This document shows, in pieces, positions 22,726 to 31,624 of a DNA stretch of 64,000 bases (the first letter of the stretch is position 1; every line of letters begins with the position of its first letter). Location: assembly GCA_022842065.1 (NCBI GenBank), contig JALHQH010000054.1, positions 1 through 64,000 on the forward strand, in the 5' to 3' direction. This DNA is from Caldilineaceae bacterium. GTDB taxonomy: Bacteria; Chloroflexota; Anaerolineae; Caldilineales; Caldilineaceae. The position numbers were made by a program, and so were the translations under genes. Under the pieces are notes generated by a model. That model was not told the DNA's origin and searched no databases. It worked only from the letters and a program-made list of their open reading frames with translations.

Positions 22726-22738
22726 TCCGATAACGCTT

Positions 22739-23455
22739 ATGCATCAAATCACCGTAGCCGACCTTGTCATCGACGTTGTGCGCAAGGATATTAAAAATTT
22801 ACACCTGGGTGTCTATCCGCCGCATGGCCGCGTGCGCGTGGCCACGCCGCGCAAAATCAATGACGAGGCCGTGCGCCTCTTTGTTGTCTCCAAACTGGGG
22901 TGGATCAAAAAACAGCGGCTGAAGTTTGCCGGCCAGGAACGCCAATCGCCGCGCGAATATGTGACGGGGGAAAGTCACTATGTCGCCGGTGACCGTTACC
23001 TGCTCAACGTGATCTACCAGCCCGGTGCGCCCAAAGTGGTGATTCGCAACAAAACCCAGCTCGACCTCTATGTGCGCCCCGGCAGCGATCTGACCCAGCG
23101 CCAACGGGTGCTAACCGAGTGGTATCGCCGGCAACTCAAGGCGCAGATCCCCGCCCTCCTGGCCAAATGGCAACCGATCATCGGCGTCGAGGCCAACGAA
23201 TGGGGGGTCAAACAGATGAAGACCCGCTGGGGCACCTGTAATATCCGTGCCCGCCGCATCTGGCTCAATCTCGAACTGGCCAAGAAACCAACCCATTGCC
23301 TCGAGTATATTATTGTTCACGAGCTGGTTCATCTGCACGAACGGCTGCACAACGACCGTTTTCGACAGTTGATGGATCGCTTCATGCCGCAGTGGCGCAG
23401 CTACCGCGACGAGTTGAATCAGTGGGTGGCGGATGGCGTGGGGTGGGGGTACTAG
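22739..23455 (+). CDS. DUF45/YgjP-type zinc metallopeptidase
   Basis: A 238-residue protein of the M48-like DUF45 (YgjP/SprT-related) family. The zinc motif is YIIVHELVHLHERLHNDRF (HExxH plus a downstream His), preceded by the family segments VKQMKTRWGTCN and RRIWLNLELAKKP. The N-terminal half is beta-rich. The ATG at 22739 starts a reading beginning MHQITVADLVID. This family is often found beside hsdR in type I loci, as here, 93 bp downstream; its role there is not established, to my knowledge. Confidence 0.88.
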   Translation: MHQITVADLVIDVVRKDIKNLHLGVYPPHGRVRVATPRKINDEAVRLFVVSKLGWIKKQRLKFAGQERQSPREYVTGESHYVAGDRYLLNVIYQPGAPKVVIRNKTQLDLYVRPGSDLTQRQRVLTEWYRRQLKAQIPALLAKWQPIIGVEANEWGVKQMKTRWGTCNIRARRIWLNLELAKKPTHCLEYIIVHELVHLHERLHNDRFRQLMDRFMPQWRSYRDELNQWVADGVGWGY

Positions 23456-23492
23456 TGCAGTGACGGAAATTTTGATGGGTTTTTCGTCCCAT

Positions 23493-23557
23493 GCGGGACG
23501 GTTGACCTTAGGCGGGAAATATCATGATTTTCTTGGTCCTAAGGTCAACCGTCCCGC
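23493..23557. repeat. Perfect 20-bp hairpin between convergent genes
   Basis: Arms at 23493-23512 and 23538-23557 are exact inverted copies containing GGTTGACCTTAGG. The flanks add further short complementarity (CGTCCC and GGGACGG). It separates the metallopeptidase gene from convergent uxuA and may end transcription from both sides, though there is no T-run. Confidence 0.6.
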
Positions 23558-23638
23558 TGGGACGGAGGCTGCTTTTAATCCAGCAGAATTTACCTGCCCG
23601 CTGTGGAGTATGAGGTCTATGCGGCGGGCTGTGACGCT

Positions 23639-24622
23639 TTACGCCGCGTAAACCGCCTGGCGCATGCCCTTGATGTAACCAATCGCAAACAAGCGGCCAA
23701 TCGCCGAGTAGCCGGCGTTGCTGTTGTCGTCGCCTTCCATGGTCGGCACATGATCGGGACGGAGGACGCCGTTGTAGCCGATGTCCTTGTAGGCTTTCAG
23801 ACATTCGAGCATGTCGGTCTTGCCGTCATCGTGGAAGGTCTCTTCGAACTTTTCGGGCGTGCCGCGCACATCGCGGAAGTGGACAAAGAAGATCTTGCCC
23901 TGCTTGCCAAAGTCGCGAATCACGTTGGGTAGGTCGTCGGTCATCAGGGTGAAGTTGCCTTGGCAGAGGGTAATGCCGTTGACTTCGCTCTCGACCAGAT
24001 CAACCAAGCGCTGGTAGTTTTCGACGCTGCGCATAATGCGCCCCATGCCACGCAGGGGGGACAAGGGCGGATCATCGGGGTGCATAGCCAGTTGCACACC
24101 GGCTTTTTCCGCTACCGGGATCACCTTCTCCAAGAAGTACTTGAGACTATCCCAAAGGCGCTCTTCGGGCACTTCGCCATATTCGGTGAGGGGGGCTTTT
24201 TTGAAGATTTCATTATCAAAGCTCGTCACCAGCGCACCGCCACGGGTCGGGGTGGTGGTGGAGGTGCGCGTCCAGTTGAGCACCGGCATCCATTCATAGC
24301 ACCAGACGCCAATCCCCAGTTTACCCATGTTGCGGATCAACTCACAGGCGGTTTCGATCTCCTCGTCGCGGCCGGGCAGGCCCAACTTGGCTTTGTTGAG
24401 CGGTGGGCGGCTTTCGAGCACATTGAAGTTAAAGCCGCCATTTTCATAGGCAGTCTTCACCCGCATCAGCGAGAGGAAACCCCAGGGCAACTCATCCTTG
24501 GGGCGGCTTTCCCAGCCGGGGCTAAAATCCATGCCACCAACAACATGGTCAACGCCACACTGCTTGACCATTTTCCACAGGGGTGAGGGGCGGGGGGGGA
24601 GCACTTCGGCAATTTGAATCAT
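23639..24622 (-). CDS. uxuA: Mannonate dehydratase
   Basis: A 327-residue TIM-barrel enzyme that dehydrates D-mannonate to 2-keto-3-deoxygluconate in hexuronate breakdown. Family residues are visible in [40 protein letters not shown] (metal His/Asp), [16 protein letters not shown] (His, Arg) and [12 protein letters not shown] (Asp, His). It is shorter than E. coli UxuA (394) because of missing insertions, as in other UxuA-like proteins outside the enterobacteria. GGAAGG precedes the ATG. No other hexuronate gene is next to it. Confidence 0.88.
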   Translation of the reverse strand: MIQIAEVLPPRPSPLWKMVKQCGVDHVVGGMDFSPGWESRPKDELPWGFLSLMRVKTAYENGGFNFNVLESRPPLNKAKLGLPGRDEEIETACELIRNMGKLGIGVWCYEWMPVLNWTRTSTTTPTRGGALVTSFDNEIFKKAPLTEYGEVPEERLWDSLKYFLEKVIPVAEKAGVQLAMHPDDPPLSPLRGMGRIMRSVENYQRLVDLVESEVNGITLCQGNFTLMTDDLPNVIRDFGKQGKIFFVHFRDVRGTPEKFEETFHDDGKTDMLECLKAYKDIGYNGVLRPDHVPTMEGDDNSNAGYSAIGRLFAIGYIKGMRQAVYAA

Positions 24623-24675
24623 CTCTCATTCCTTCCCAACATTTGATGTTTTTGGTAACGATGCAGCTAGCCCAA

Positions 24676-24739
24676 GGTGACGGTCACTGACCACAACCCT
24701 GCTGGTTAACGAAACAATTTTTGGTCAGTGACCGTCACC
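24676..24739. repeat. Perfect 18-bp hairpin with 28-nt loop, MITE-stem relative
   Basis: Arms at 24676-24693 and 24722-24739 are exact inverted copies, sharing CACTGACCA with the MITE stem but differing in the rest (GGTGACGGT). The loop is again 28 nt. It lies 54 bp upstream of the uxuA start. Confidence 0.6.
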
Positions 24740-24904
24740 GCAAACCGTATACATTTTTGACGACATAACAGACCGGTTAGATCAATAACCTAACCAGTTG
24801 CGGTCTCTTCCATTAAAAGCGGGCGATCAAGCTGATCATAGCCGAGGTTGGCAGAGTTTGCAAGGTGGTTAAAAAGCGGGATGTGTCCTAAAAAAGGGGT
24901 ACTA

Positions 24905-24972
24905 AAGGTCCCCGGCACAGGCGACGCGTTGGTTCGTCAGCGTACAGTTCACTCGCCTGTGCCGGGGACCTT
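24905..24972. repeat. Perfect 20-bp hairpin with 28-nt loop
   Basis: Arms at 24905-24924 and 24953-24972 are exact inverted copies with core GGTCCCCGGCACAGG. It sits between the Rieske gene stop (25006) and uxuA on the minus strand. The rest of the 383-bp gap has no visible gene. Confidence 0.6.
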
Positions 24973-25005
24973 AGCGCTAAATTTGGAACGCGTCCCCCAA
25001 AGCGA

Positions 25006-25353
25006 CTACTTGACCCCAATCCAGACTCGCTCCTCCTGGATCTGAACCGGAAACTGTTCCAGCGCCGCGCCAGGGACAGTGAGACATTCACCGGTCGTTA
25101 CCTGGTAACACCAGTTGTGAAAGGGGCAGAGCAGAAAACCATCGGGCGCGAGGTAACCGGCGTGGATCGGCATCTCCTGGTGCAGGCACTCGTTGCGAAA
25201 GGCGCTGAAGGCCCCATTCCAGTGGATCACCACAATGTCTGCGGGGCCATGTTTGACCACCTTGGTGCTGTTGTTGGGAAATTCGCTGACGAGGGGGCCG
25301 GCTAGCCAGGTTGGTTCCGATTCGTTATTTTTTATCATTAGAAAATCAGCCAC
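25006..25353 (-). CDS. Rieske [2Fe-2S] ferredoxin-type protein
   Basis: A 115-residue single-domain Rieske protein. The cluster ligands are ECLHQEMPIHAG (C-x-H) and LLCPFHNWCY (C-x-x-H), spaced as in dioxygenase ferredoxins. No signal peptide or transmembrane anchor is seen, so it is cytoplasmic. It would pass electrons to an oxygenase or reductase; none is adjacent. It stands alone on the minus strand after the toxin-antitoxin-like pair. Confidence 0.85.
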   Translation of the reverse strand: MADFLMIKNNESEPTWLAGPLVSEFPNNSTKVVKHGPADIVVIHWNGAFSAFRNECLHQEMPIHAGYLAPDGFLLCPFHNWCYQVTTGECLTVPGAALEQFPVQIQEERVWIGVK

Positions 25354-25364
25354 TTTCAGCAGTT

Positions 25365-25715
25365 TTAGCCTTGCGCGAAGCGAACTCGTTCCTCTGTAAC
25401 GACGACATATCGATTAGGCAAGCGCTCTTTATATTCATCAAGTAGCCGCTGTAAGACATGGATTTTCACGCGACTAATATCATTATCAAGGCGAAGCAAA
25501 ATAACACCATAATGTCGATGTTGATCGCGGTAGATCTTTGCACCAAAATCTTTATCGACTGTGATTAGAATCCACTTTTCAGCTACCGCCTTAGCAATGA
25601 TGGCGTCGTCGCTCATACCACGAGCTTGTTCATAGACAGAGAAAACCTCGTAATGCTGACTACGTAGCCATTGCGCTACGGCTGGACCAGCGCACTCATC
25701 AACAAGAAATCGCAT
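25365..25715 (-). CDS. DUF5615 PIN-like toxin-type protein
   Basis: A 116-residue protein of the DUF5615 (PIN-like, Mut7-C-related) family. The fold is marked by MRFLVDECAGPAVAQWL (Asp and Glu), GMSDDAIIAKAVAEKWILITVDKDFGAKI (Asp pair) and HYGVILLRL. Such proteins pair with DUF433 proteins in toxin-antitoxin-like loci; here the start codon immediately follows the DUF433 stop (TAA then ATG). It would act as an RNase, if the family inference holds. Confidence 0.85.
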   Translation of the reverse strand: MRFLVDECAGPAVAQWLRSQHYEVFSVYEQARGMSDDAIIAKAVAEKWILITVDKDFGAKIYRDQHRHYGVILLRLDNDISRVKIHVLQRLLDEYKERLPNRYVVVTEERVRFAQG

Positions 25716-25964
25716 TTAAGCTACTGCCGGCGATAAGGGCATAAAGGTCGTATCTGCCAGCGATCTGGTTGCAAATAATAAACAGGCTTGGATATCTTGC
25801 AAGGTTAGATCTTTATATTCAGCAATGATTTCCTGGCTTGTTGTCCCGTGTGCAAGCAGATTAAGAATATATTCAACCGTCAAACGCGTTCCCTTCAACA
25901 CTGGTTTACCCACCATGACCTGTGGATTAATCTCAATCCGTGCCAGGAGTTGTTGATCCGTCAT
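25716..25964 (-). CDS. DUF433 antitoxin-type protein
   Basis: An 82-residue protein of the DUF433 family with the helix-turn-helix-like pattern RIEINPQVMVGKPVLKGTRLTVEYILNLLAHGTTSQEIIAEYKDLTLQDIQACLLFA. The ATG at 25964 is preferred over the upstream start at 26081, because the family begins here and GGAAGG lies just before it. It is expected to neutralise the DUF5615 partner and to bind its own promoter. Confidence 0.88.
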   Translation of the reverse strand: MTDQQLLARIEINPQVMVGKPVLKGTRLTVEYILNLLAHGTTSQEIIAEYKDLTLQDIQACLLFATRSLADTTFMPLSPAVA

Positions 25965-26040
25965 TTCTATCGCCTTCCACTTGGTGCAAATAAACAAGTT
26001 CGCCCGCAGAATATAACAGAAAAGCCACAATTTGTCACAG

Positions 26041-27330
26041 TCAAAACGGTAGCCACGCTTCATGCGCCCCAAAAAGTTCATCGACCATCAGGCGCGTTTG
26101 ATCCAGGGAGCAGACCGCGGCGGTGAGTGGGTCCAACTGCACGGCGCGGTAGACCAGTTCGCGGTCTTGGCGTTTTAGCGCTTCGACGACCACCTCTTGC
26201 ACATTGAGGTTAGTGCGGTTGAGCGCAGCCAGTTCGGGCGGCAAGGCACCTACATAACAGGGATGCAATCCCGTCCCATCGGTGAGGATCGGCACTTCGA
26301 CCACGGCATTGCTGGGCAGGTTGGTGATGACCCCGTGATTGCGCACATTGCCGTTGAAGCGGAAGGGCCGGTTCGTTTCGATGGCGTCCAGGATCGACGC
26401 ACAATATTCGTGCGAGCGGTCAAGGGTGATCGGCAGCTTTTCCTTGACTTCCTGCACCAGTTGCTCATACTTCTCATCGCGGCGGTTCTGCCAGGCGCTC
26501 CAATCGCGATTGATCGAGGAGGTCAACCCATAATGCTCGATCAGCGCAGGATCACGGCGGAAGTAGGGCACATATTCGGACATGTGGACAGACGATTCGG
26601 TCACAAAGGCCCCAAAGTGCTTCATGATCTCAAAACGAATCCGATCCTTTGCATAGACTTCTTCTTTTGCCATCGCCGCGTATAACTGGGGATAGACATC
26701 TTGCCCCTGGTGTTCGAGCTTGAGATACCAAGCCATGTGGTTAATGCCCGCGGTCCAATAGCGCAGCTCGTCGCGCGGAATTGCCATATAGTCGGCCAGT
26801 TGAAAGGCAGTGCCCTGGACGCTGTGGCAAAGCCCAACGTTGCGGATCGTGGTCAATTCGCTGACGGCCCAGCAGATCATCACCATGGGGTTGGTGTAGT
26901 TGAGCATCAGGGCGTGGGGACAAAGTTCCTGCATATCCTGGGCGATGCGCACAATTTCACTGCCGTTGCGCAGGAAGTAGAAGACGCCGCCCGGCCCCAT
27001 TGTGTCGCCGACCGAGTGATCGACCCCATATTTGCCGGTGATGCGAAAATCTTCCAACACCGCCTCCACGCCACCAACGCGGATCGAGATGATCACATAG
27101 TCGGCATCGCGCAGCGCTTCACGGCGATCCGTTGTCGCGGTAACGGTTGCGCCCAAGTTGTTGCTAGCGATGGCATGCTGCGTCCAACTGGTGATCGTTT
27201 CTAGCGCGGCGGGATTGACATCCATCAGCGCGATCTGACTGTTGCAGAGTGAAGGGGTAACAAGAAAATCGGTAATCAGGCGGCGCGCAAAAACTGCGCT
27301 GCCGGCACCGATAATAGCAATTTTGGGCAT
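26041..27330 (-). CDS. GH4 glycoside hydrolase, alpha-galactosidase-like
   Basis: A 429-residue NAD- and manganese-dependent family-4 glycosidase, close in pattern to alpha-galactosidase MelA and related alpha-glucosidases. The Rossmann start is KIAIIGAGSAVFARRLI; LNYTNPM is the NAD/substrate loop, VGLCHSVQGT holds the metal Cys, and GINHMAWYL the metal His. GH4 enzymes split phosphorylated or plain glycosides by oxidation at C3. It follows ABC operon 1 directly on the same strand (28-bp gap), which suggests that the transporter may import an oligosaccharide. Exact substrate unknown. Confidence 0.85.
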   Translation of the reverse strand: MPKIAIIGAGSAVFARRLITDFLVTPSLCNSQIALMDVNPAALETITSWTQHAIASNNLGATVTATTDRREALRDADYVIISIRVGGVEAVLEDFRITGKYGVDHSVGDTMGPGGVFYFLRNGSEIVRIAQDMQELCPHALMLNYTNPMVMICWAVSELTTIRNVGLCHSVQGTAFQLADYMAIPRDELRYWTAGINHMAWYLKLEHQGQDVYPQLYAAMAKEEVYAKDRIRFEIMKHFGAFVTESSVHMSEYVPYFRRDPALIEHYGLTSSINRDWSAWQNRRDEKYEQLVQEVKEKLPITLDRSHEYCASILDAIETNRPFRFNGNVRNHGVITNLPSNAVVEVPILTDGTGLHPCYVGALPPELAALNRTNLNVQEVVVEALKRQDRELVYRAVQLDPLTAAVCSLDQTRLMVDELFGAHEAWLPF

Positions 27331-27357
27331 AGATTTATCGTTTCAACTTCAAGAAAC

Positions 27358-28431
27358 TCAAAGTGATACACCTGACAGCGTCAGTTCCTTGGCAAAGTGG
27401 CAACTGGCAAAGTGACCGGGCTCGACCTCTTCTAAGAGCGGCTCTTGGTGTTTGCAAATATCCTTGGCATAACGACAGCGCGGGTGAAAGACACAGCCGG
27501 GGGGTGGGTTGGACGGGCTAGGCACATCGCCGTCCAAAATGAGCCGTTGCATATGGATGTCGGGGTCAGCCGGCGGCACGGCGGAAACCAGCGCTTCGGT
27601 ATAGGGATGCATGGGATGGCGCAGCAAGGTGTCGGATTCGGCCAGTTCGACAATTTTGCCGACATACATCACGGCAATGCGGTCACAGATATGCTCCACC
27701 ACCGACAGATCGTGGGCAATGAAGATCATGGTCAACCCTAGCTGCTCTTTGATATCCTGCAACAGGTTGAGCACCTGGGCTTGGACGGAGACATCAAGCG
27801 CAGAAACTGGTTCGTCAGCCACAATCAGCCGTGGGTTGAGCGAGAGCGTGCGCGCTAAACCAATGCGCTGGCGTTGCCCGCCGGAAAATTCATGGGGATA
27901 GCGCCGCATGTAGGCGGGATTGAGACCGACGCTGCGCATCAAGTCGCTGACGCGATCTTCTAACTCGCGCCCTTTCGCCACCCGGTGAATCACCAGTGGC
28001 TCGCCAATAATATCTCTAACCGTCATGCGTGGGTTGAGCGAACTGAAGGGATCCTGAAAGATCATGCGCATTTCCCGGCGCAGCAATTTCATCTCATCCT
28101 GGCTGATCTTGGTGATATCAATGCGCTCGCCATTCGCCTTGCGATACCAAACCTCGCCGGCTGTCGGCTCATAGAGGCGCAGAATCGAGCGCCCGGTGGT
28201 CGTTTTGCCACAACCACTTTCACCGACAACGCCCAACACCTCTTGGTCGCGCATCTTAAAGCTGACATCGTCAACCGCTTTGGTATGGCCCACCACGCGC
28301 TGAAAAAAGCCACTGTGAATGGGAAAATGTTGTTTCAGATGCTTGACTTCAAGGATATACGAATCGGCGGCCGTCTCCTGCTGGCCATGCCGCCGGTAAT
28401 CGATGGTGCCATTATCTTGCGTTTGGGTCAT
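27358..28431 (-). CDS. Opp/Dpp-type ABC transporter ATPase (second, F-type)
   Basis: A 357-residue ATP-binding subunit. Walker A is [14 protein letters not shown], the signature [15 protein letters not shown], Walker [15 protein letters not shown], and the switch His is in [13 protein letters not shown]. The C-terminal Opp-type extension with Cys residues ([22 protein letters not shown]) marks the oligopeptide/dipeptide class. ATG at 28431 (MTQTQDNG) is chosen over an upstream start that would reach into the preceding gap. It pairs with the D-type ATPase at 35838, at the far end of the operon. Confidence 0.88.
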   Translation of the reverse strand: MTQTQDNGTIDYRRHGQQETAADSYILEVKHLKQHFPIHSGFFQRVVGHTKAVDDVSFKMRDQEVLGVVGESGCGKTTTGRSILRLYEPTAGEVWYRKANGERIDITKISQDEMKLLRREMRMIFQDPFSSLNPRMTVRDIIGEPLVIHRVAKGRELEDRVSDLMRSVGLNPAYMRRYPHEFSGGQRQRIGLARTLSLNPRLIVADEPVSALDVSVQAQVLNLLQDIKEQLGLTMIFIAHDLSVVEHICDRIAVMYVGKIVELAESDTLLRHPMHPYTEALVSAVPPADPDIHMQRLILDGDVPSPSNPPPGCVFHPRCRYAKDICKHQEPLLEEVEPGHFASCHFAKELTLSGVSL

Positions 28432-28491
28432 GATGTTCCTATACTTTGCTCTGTTTGAAAAGGCCAATCTGCTTTTCAAAACAACCGCACT

Positions 28492-30330
28492 TTATTTTTG
28501 TATAACCAATGTCTGCTCTGCCATGACAATATCAGTATCCGGCCAACTTTTCCACTCGATCAACTGTTGGTATGCACGGCGGTAGAACAGTTGGATTTCG
28601 ACGGTGGCACCTGCTTGCGTCGGTAGCTGAAATTGATAAGTACTTTCGCTGGTGGCTAGGGCCGCGATGCGCGTATCTTCCACCAATTCGATTTCGCGCC
28701 AATAAGCACCCGTCGGCACTTCACCCGTCCACTTATCGCGCAGGATCTTGGCATAATATTGCCCCGGTCGGTCAGCGTAATTGCCGGCCCACGCCGGCAG
28801 CACCGGTCCTGCTGCTAGCGGCAGTTCGTTGCCGGCCTGATCCGTGGCGGTGACCACCAGGAGCAGATGGCGCAGCGGTGAATCAGTGGGCACGCTGTGG
28901 CCAGTTTTATCGTTGGTAATCGCAACTTGGACCTGCAATTGCTCACCCGTAACAGTTGCGGTGCCGGTCATGCTCACAGCACTTTGCAAAAACGCTTCAT
29001 CATTTGTGCCCGGCATCCGGTGATTGCTCACTTGGTAATGATCGCGCACCTTGCCGCCTTTTTCCGGAAAGACAAAATAATCCAGTTCGCTGCGCGGCAT
29101 ATGGCAATCCTGACAGCTTTGACCGCTCTCTGGATCGCTATAGGGGCTGGCTAACCATTCGGCATAGGAGCTGTAGATCAGCACCCCACCGGCCACCCGC
29201 ATATCCGCCACGACGCCCCCCAGGACACCATGATGGCAACTGGCACAAAAGGCGCTCTCTTGCTGCAAGGGCAAGTAACTATCGCGTGCATGCTCAAGCT
29301 CTGGCCGCACCACATCGTCGATCGGGCCATAGAAGACATCCTGCCCCGCTTCCGGTCGATGCAAAGTGAGGGAGAGAATGCCCGGCGCGTCCTCATAGGG
29401 AGTTTGGGTCACGGGGTCAAGGCGGACATCGCCGATTTTGTGGCAGAACTCGCACGAAATGCCCTCTTCGGCATCACCATACAGATAGAGCGGGCTGGCC
29501 CCCGGTGAAACTTGATCCGAGTAAACCGCCGTGGTCGAGCTATGACAGCCGGACCAGCTACAGCCATCGCTCGTCGGCATCTTGGCTGCCATCGGCGCAT
29601 GACAGGTCGCGCAGATCCCAGTCTTGTTGGGCGTATCAAGCCGAAAGCCAGGGCCATAATAGGGCTGATTCAGATCCGGCGGCGCAATTTTGCCTTCGCT
29701 AGTATAGCCGGTCAAGGGGCTCTGTTGCCCGTTGATATCGGTGCCCTCATACATGTTGATAAAGCGGTAATTTGTCGCGGTTTGCGAATGGGCGTCCTGT
29801 TGCCATTCCGTATAGGCTGTGTGGCAGGTGCCACAGGCCAGCGAACCTTCGATGCCATCCGCTTCAAACCAGTCATACTCGAAATTGTCGGTGGTATAGA
29901 TCGGGTGAAGCTGCATGTGGACTGGCGTATCGATGGCGGTGACGCGCTGCCAGTTGATGTAATAGCCATCCGCCCACGCCGTGACGGTAAAGACAGCCGC
30001 CGCCGGTAGATCAACGAGTGTGAAGGTGCCATCGCTGGCGCTAGTGGTCCCCTTTGGATTCAGGTGCAGCCGTACGGTTGCGCCGGCGACGGGGCCAGAA
30101 TCGTCGATCACCACACCGGTCAGCGTTGTCAGCGCCCCGCCAGCAGGGACACCTTGCGCCAAAGCGTTCGGCGTGGGCGTGGGCCATTGCACCAAGGTGG
30201 GGACAATCGTCGGTGTGCTCGTCAGGTTGACGGCGGGGACGCGGCCCATCGCCAGGGTAAAGAGTGTCAACAAGATTAGGCCAATCACCGTAACCAGCCA
30301 GCCAAATGGTTTGTAAAACGAAAATGCCAT
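28492..30330 (-). CDS. Membrane-anchored multiheme c-type cytochrome with a carboxypeptidase-regulatory-like domain
   Basis: A 612-residue exported protein. Residues 11-28 are a signal or anchor helix. Residues 68-140 are a beta domain of the carboxypeptidase-regulatory type (TGVVIDDSGPVAGATVRLHLNPKG). The cytochrome part has CxxCH heme sites at residues 166, 240, 293, 362 and 406, and an unusual C-x4-CH site (CSWSGCH) at 257-263. A C-terminal beta domain follows (HSVPTDSPLRHLLLVVTATD). Start at 30330 is chosen because the anchor helix begins there, eight bases after the permease stop. It lies inside the ABC operon. The role is unknown; electron transfer at the outer face of the membrane is likely. 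Confidence 0.85.
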   Translation of the reverse strand: MAFSFYKPFGWLVTVIGLILLTLFTLAMGRVPAVNLTSTPTIVPTLVQWPTPTPNALAQGVPAGGALTTLTGVVIDDSGPVAGATVRLHLNPKGTTSASDGTFTLVDLPAAAVFTVTAWADGYYINWQRVTAIDTPVHMQLHPIYTTDNFEYDWFEADGIEGSLACGTCHTAYTEWQQDAHSQTATNYRFINMYEGTDINGQQSPLTGYTSEGKIAPPDLNQPYYGPGFRLDTPNKTGICATCHAPMAAKMPTSDGCSWSGCHSSTTAVYSDQVSPGASPLYLYGDAEEGISCEFCHKIGDVRLDPVTQTPYEDAPGILSLTLHRPEAGQDVFYGPIDDVVRPELEHARDSYLPLQQESAFCASCHHGVLGGVVADMRVAGGVLIYSSYAEWLASPYSDPESGQSCQDCHMPRSELDYFVFPEKGGKVRDHYQVSNHRMPGTNDEAFLQSAVSMTGTATVTGEQLQVQVAITNDKTGHSVPTDSPLRHLLLVVTATDQAGNELPLAAGPVLPAWAGNYADRPGQYYAKILRDKWTGEVPTGAYWREIELVEDTRIAALATSESTYQFQLPTQAGATVEIQLFYRRAYQQLIEWKSWPDTDIVMAEQTLVIQK

Positions 30331-30337
30331 AAGGTTA

Positions 30338-31507
30338 TTAAACGATCGAATACGGGTCTGCCGCATCGCGCAGACCATCACCCAACAAGTTAAAGCCGAG
30401 CACGGCGACAATGATAAAGAGCGCCGGGAACATGATCCACGGTGTTTCACCCAGGGTACGCAGATTTTGGGCATCTTGCATCAACAGGCCCCAACTGATC
30501 AACGGGCGTTGAATGCCTAAGCCCAAAAAGCTCAGAAACGCCTCGGCCAGAATAATACCGGGAATCGTCAGCGTCAGGACCACAATAATGTGGCTGAGCG
30601 TGTTGGGCAGCAGATGCACAAACATAATGCGTGAATCAGAGGCGCCCATCTCTTTGGCCGCCAACACAAAGTCAGTTTGACGCAGCATCAGCACCTTACT
30701 GCGTACTTCGCGGGCCAAGGTCGTCCATGAGAGCAGCGCGAAGATCAGCGAGATCACCAGGAAGATCTGAAAGGAATCCCAGGTGCGCGGCACAATCGCC
30801 ACCAACGAGAGCCAGAGGGCCAACTGCGGAAAGGCGCTGACAAACTCGACAAAGCGCTGAATCGCGTTGTCGATCCAGCCGCCATAATAGCCGGAGATCA
30901 CTCCGACCATTGAGCCGATAATCACGCTGATAAAGGTGACAAACAGACTCAAGCTGAGGGAGATGCGGCCTGCTTCACAAGCCTTGCTCCACAGATCCGA
31001 GCCATATTGATCGGTACCCAGAATGTAGATGGCCGCGTCCGGATCATCAACGCCGAACAGATGGCGATCGGTGGGGATAAAGCCCAAGAGCTTATATTCC
31101 CAACTGCGCACAAAAAACTGAATGGGAATGGGATTGGTCTCATCCATCTCAAAGATCGTCAAAAAGGTGACCGGATCATAAGCCGGTTGGCCCGTCGCCG
31201 GGTCAATCTTTTCGGACATCTTATAGATGAAGGGGCGTAGATGGAAGCGTCCTTCTGCATCAATCCAATGAATTTGCGTCGGCGGGGTCAACGAAATTTG
31301 TGAATTATATTGGTTCAGCGGATACGGCGCAAAAAACTCGGCAAACAGCGACAGCGTCAGCAGCACCAATACCAAGATCCCGCCAACGACCGCCGGCTTA
31401 CTTTTGCGAAAACGACGCCAGACGAGTTGCCAATAACTTTCATTCTTCCCACGCGTGGCACGGTCCTCTTCGACAACTAAAGGCGCTTCGAGCGCTTCCT
31501 GAGTCAT
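30338..31507 (-). CDS. Opp/Dpp-type ABC permease (C-type)
   Basis: A 389-residue inner-membrane permease. After an N-terminal helix ([21 protein letters not shown]) there is an extracytoplasmic loop of about 110 residues, longer than usual, then five membrane helices. The EAA loop [37 protein letters not shown] contacts the ATPase. It is encoded between the B-type permease and the cytochrome gene. Confidence 0.88.
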   Translation of the reverse strand: MTQEALEAPLVVEEDRATRGKNESYWQLVWRRFRKSKPAVVGGILVLVLLTLSLFAEFFAPYPLNQYNSQISLTPPTQIHWIDAEGRFHLRPFIYKMSEKIDPATGQPAYDPVTFLTIFEMDETNPIPIQFFVRSWEYKLLGFIPTDRHLFGVDDPDAAIYILGTDQYGSDLWSKACEAGRISLSLSLFVTFISVIIGSMVGVISGYYGGWIDNAIQRFVEFVSAFPQLALWLSLVAIVPRTWDSFQIFLVISLIFALLSWTTLAREVRSKVLMLRQTDFVLAAKEMGASDSRIMFVHLLPNTLSHIIVVLTLTIPGIILAEAFLSFLGLGIQRPLISWGLLMQDAQNLRTLGETPWIMFPALFIIVAVLGFNLLGDGLRDAADPYSIV

Positions 31508-31556
31508 GGGTTTAATTCTCCCAATTTATAACATTCAACTGATCAAGCGCAGCTAC

Positions 31557-31620
31557 TTTAGGTCATCTTCACAGATAGGAGCACGATAGTTCGTGCTCCT
31601 ATCTGTGAAGATGACCTAAA
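31557..31620. repeat. Perfect 30-bp hairpin with 4-nt loop inside the ABC operon
   Basis: Arms at 31557-31586 and 31591-31620 are exact inverted copies around TAGT. It lies in the 117-bp gap between the B- and C-type permease genes. On the coding (minus) strand the T-run precedes the stem rather than follows it, so this is not a standard terminator; an RNA-stability or attenuation role, or a small element, is possible. Confidence 0.75.
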
Positions 31621-31624
31621 AAAA

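Noticed and set aside
31557..31620. Transcription terminator between the permease genes
   Set aside because: On the coding strand the T-run comes before the stem, not after it.
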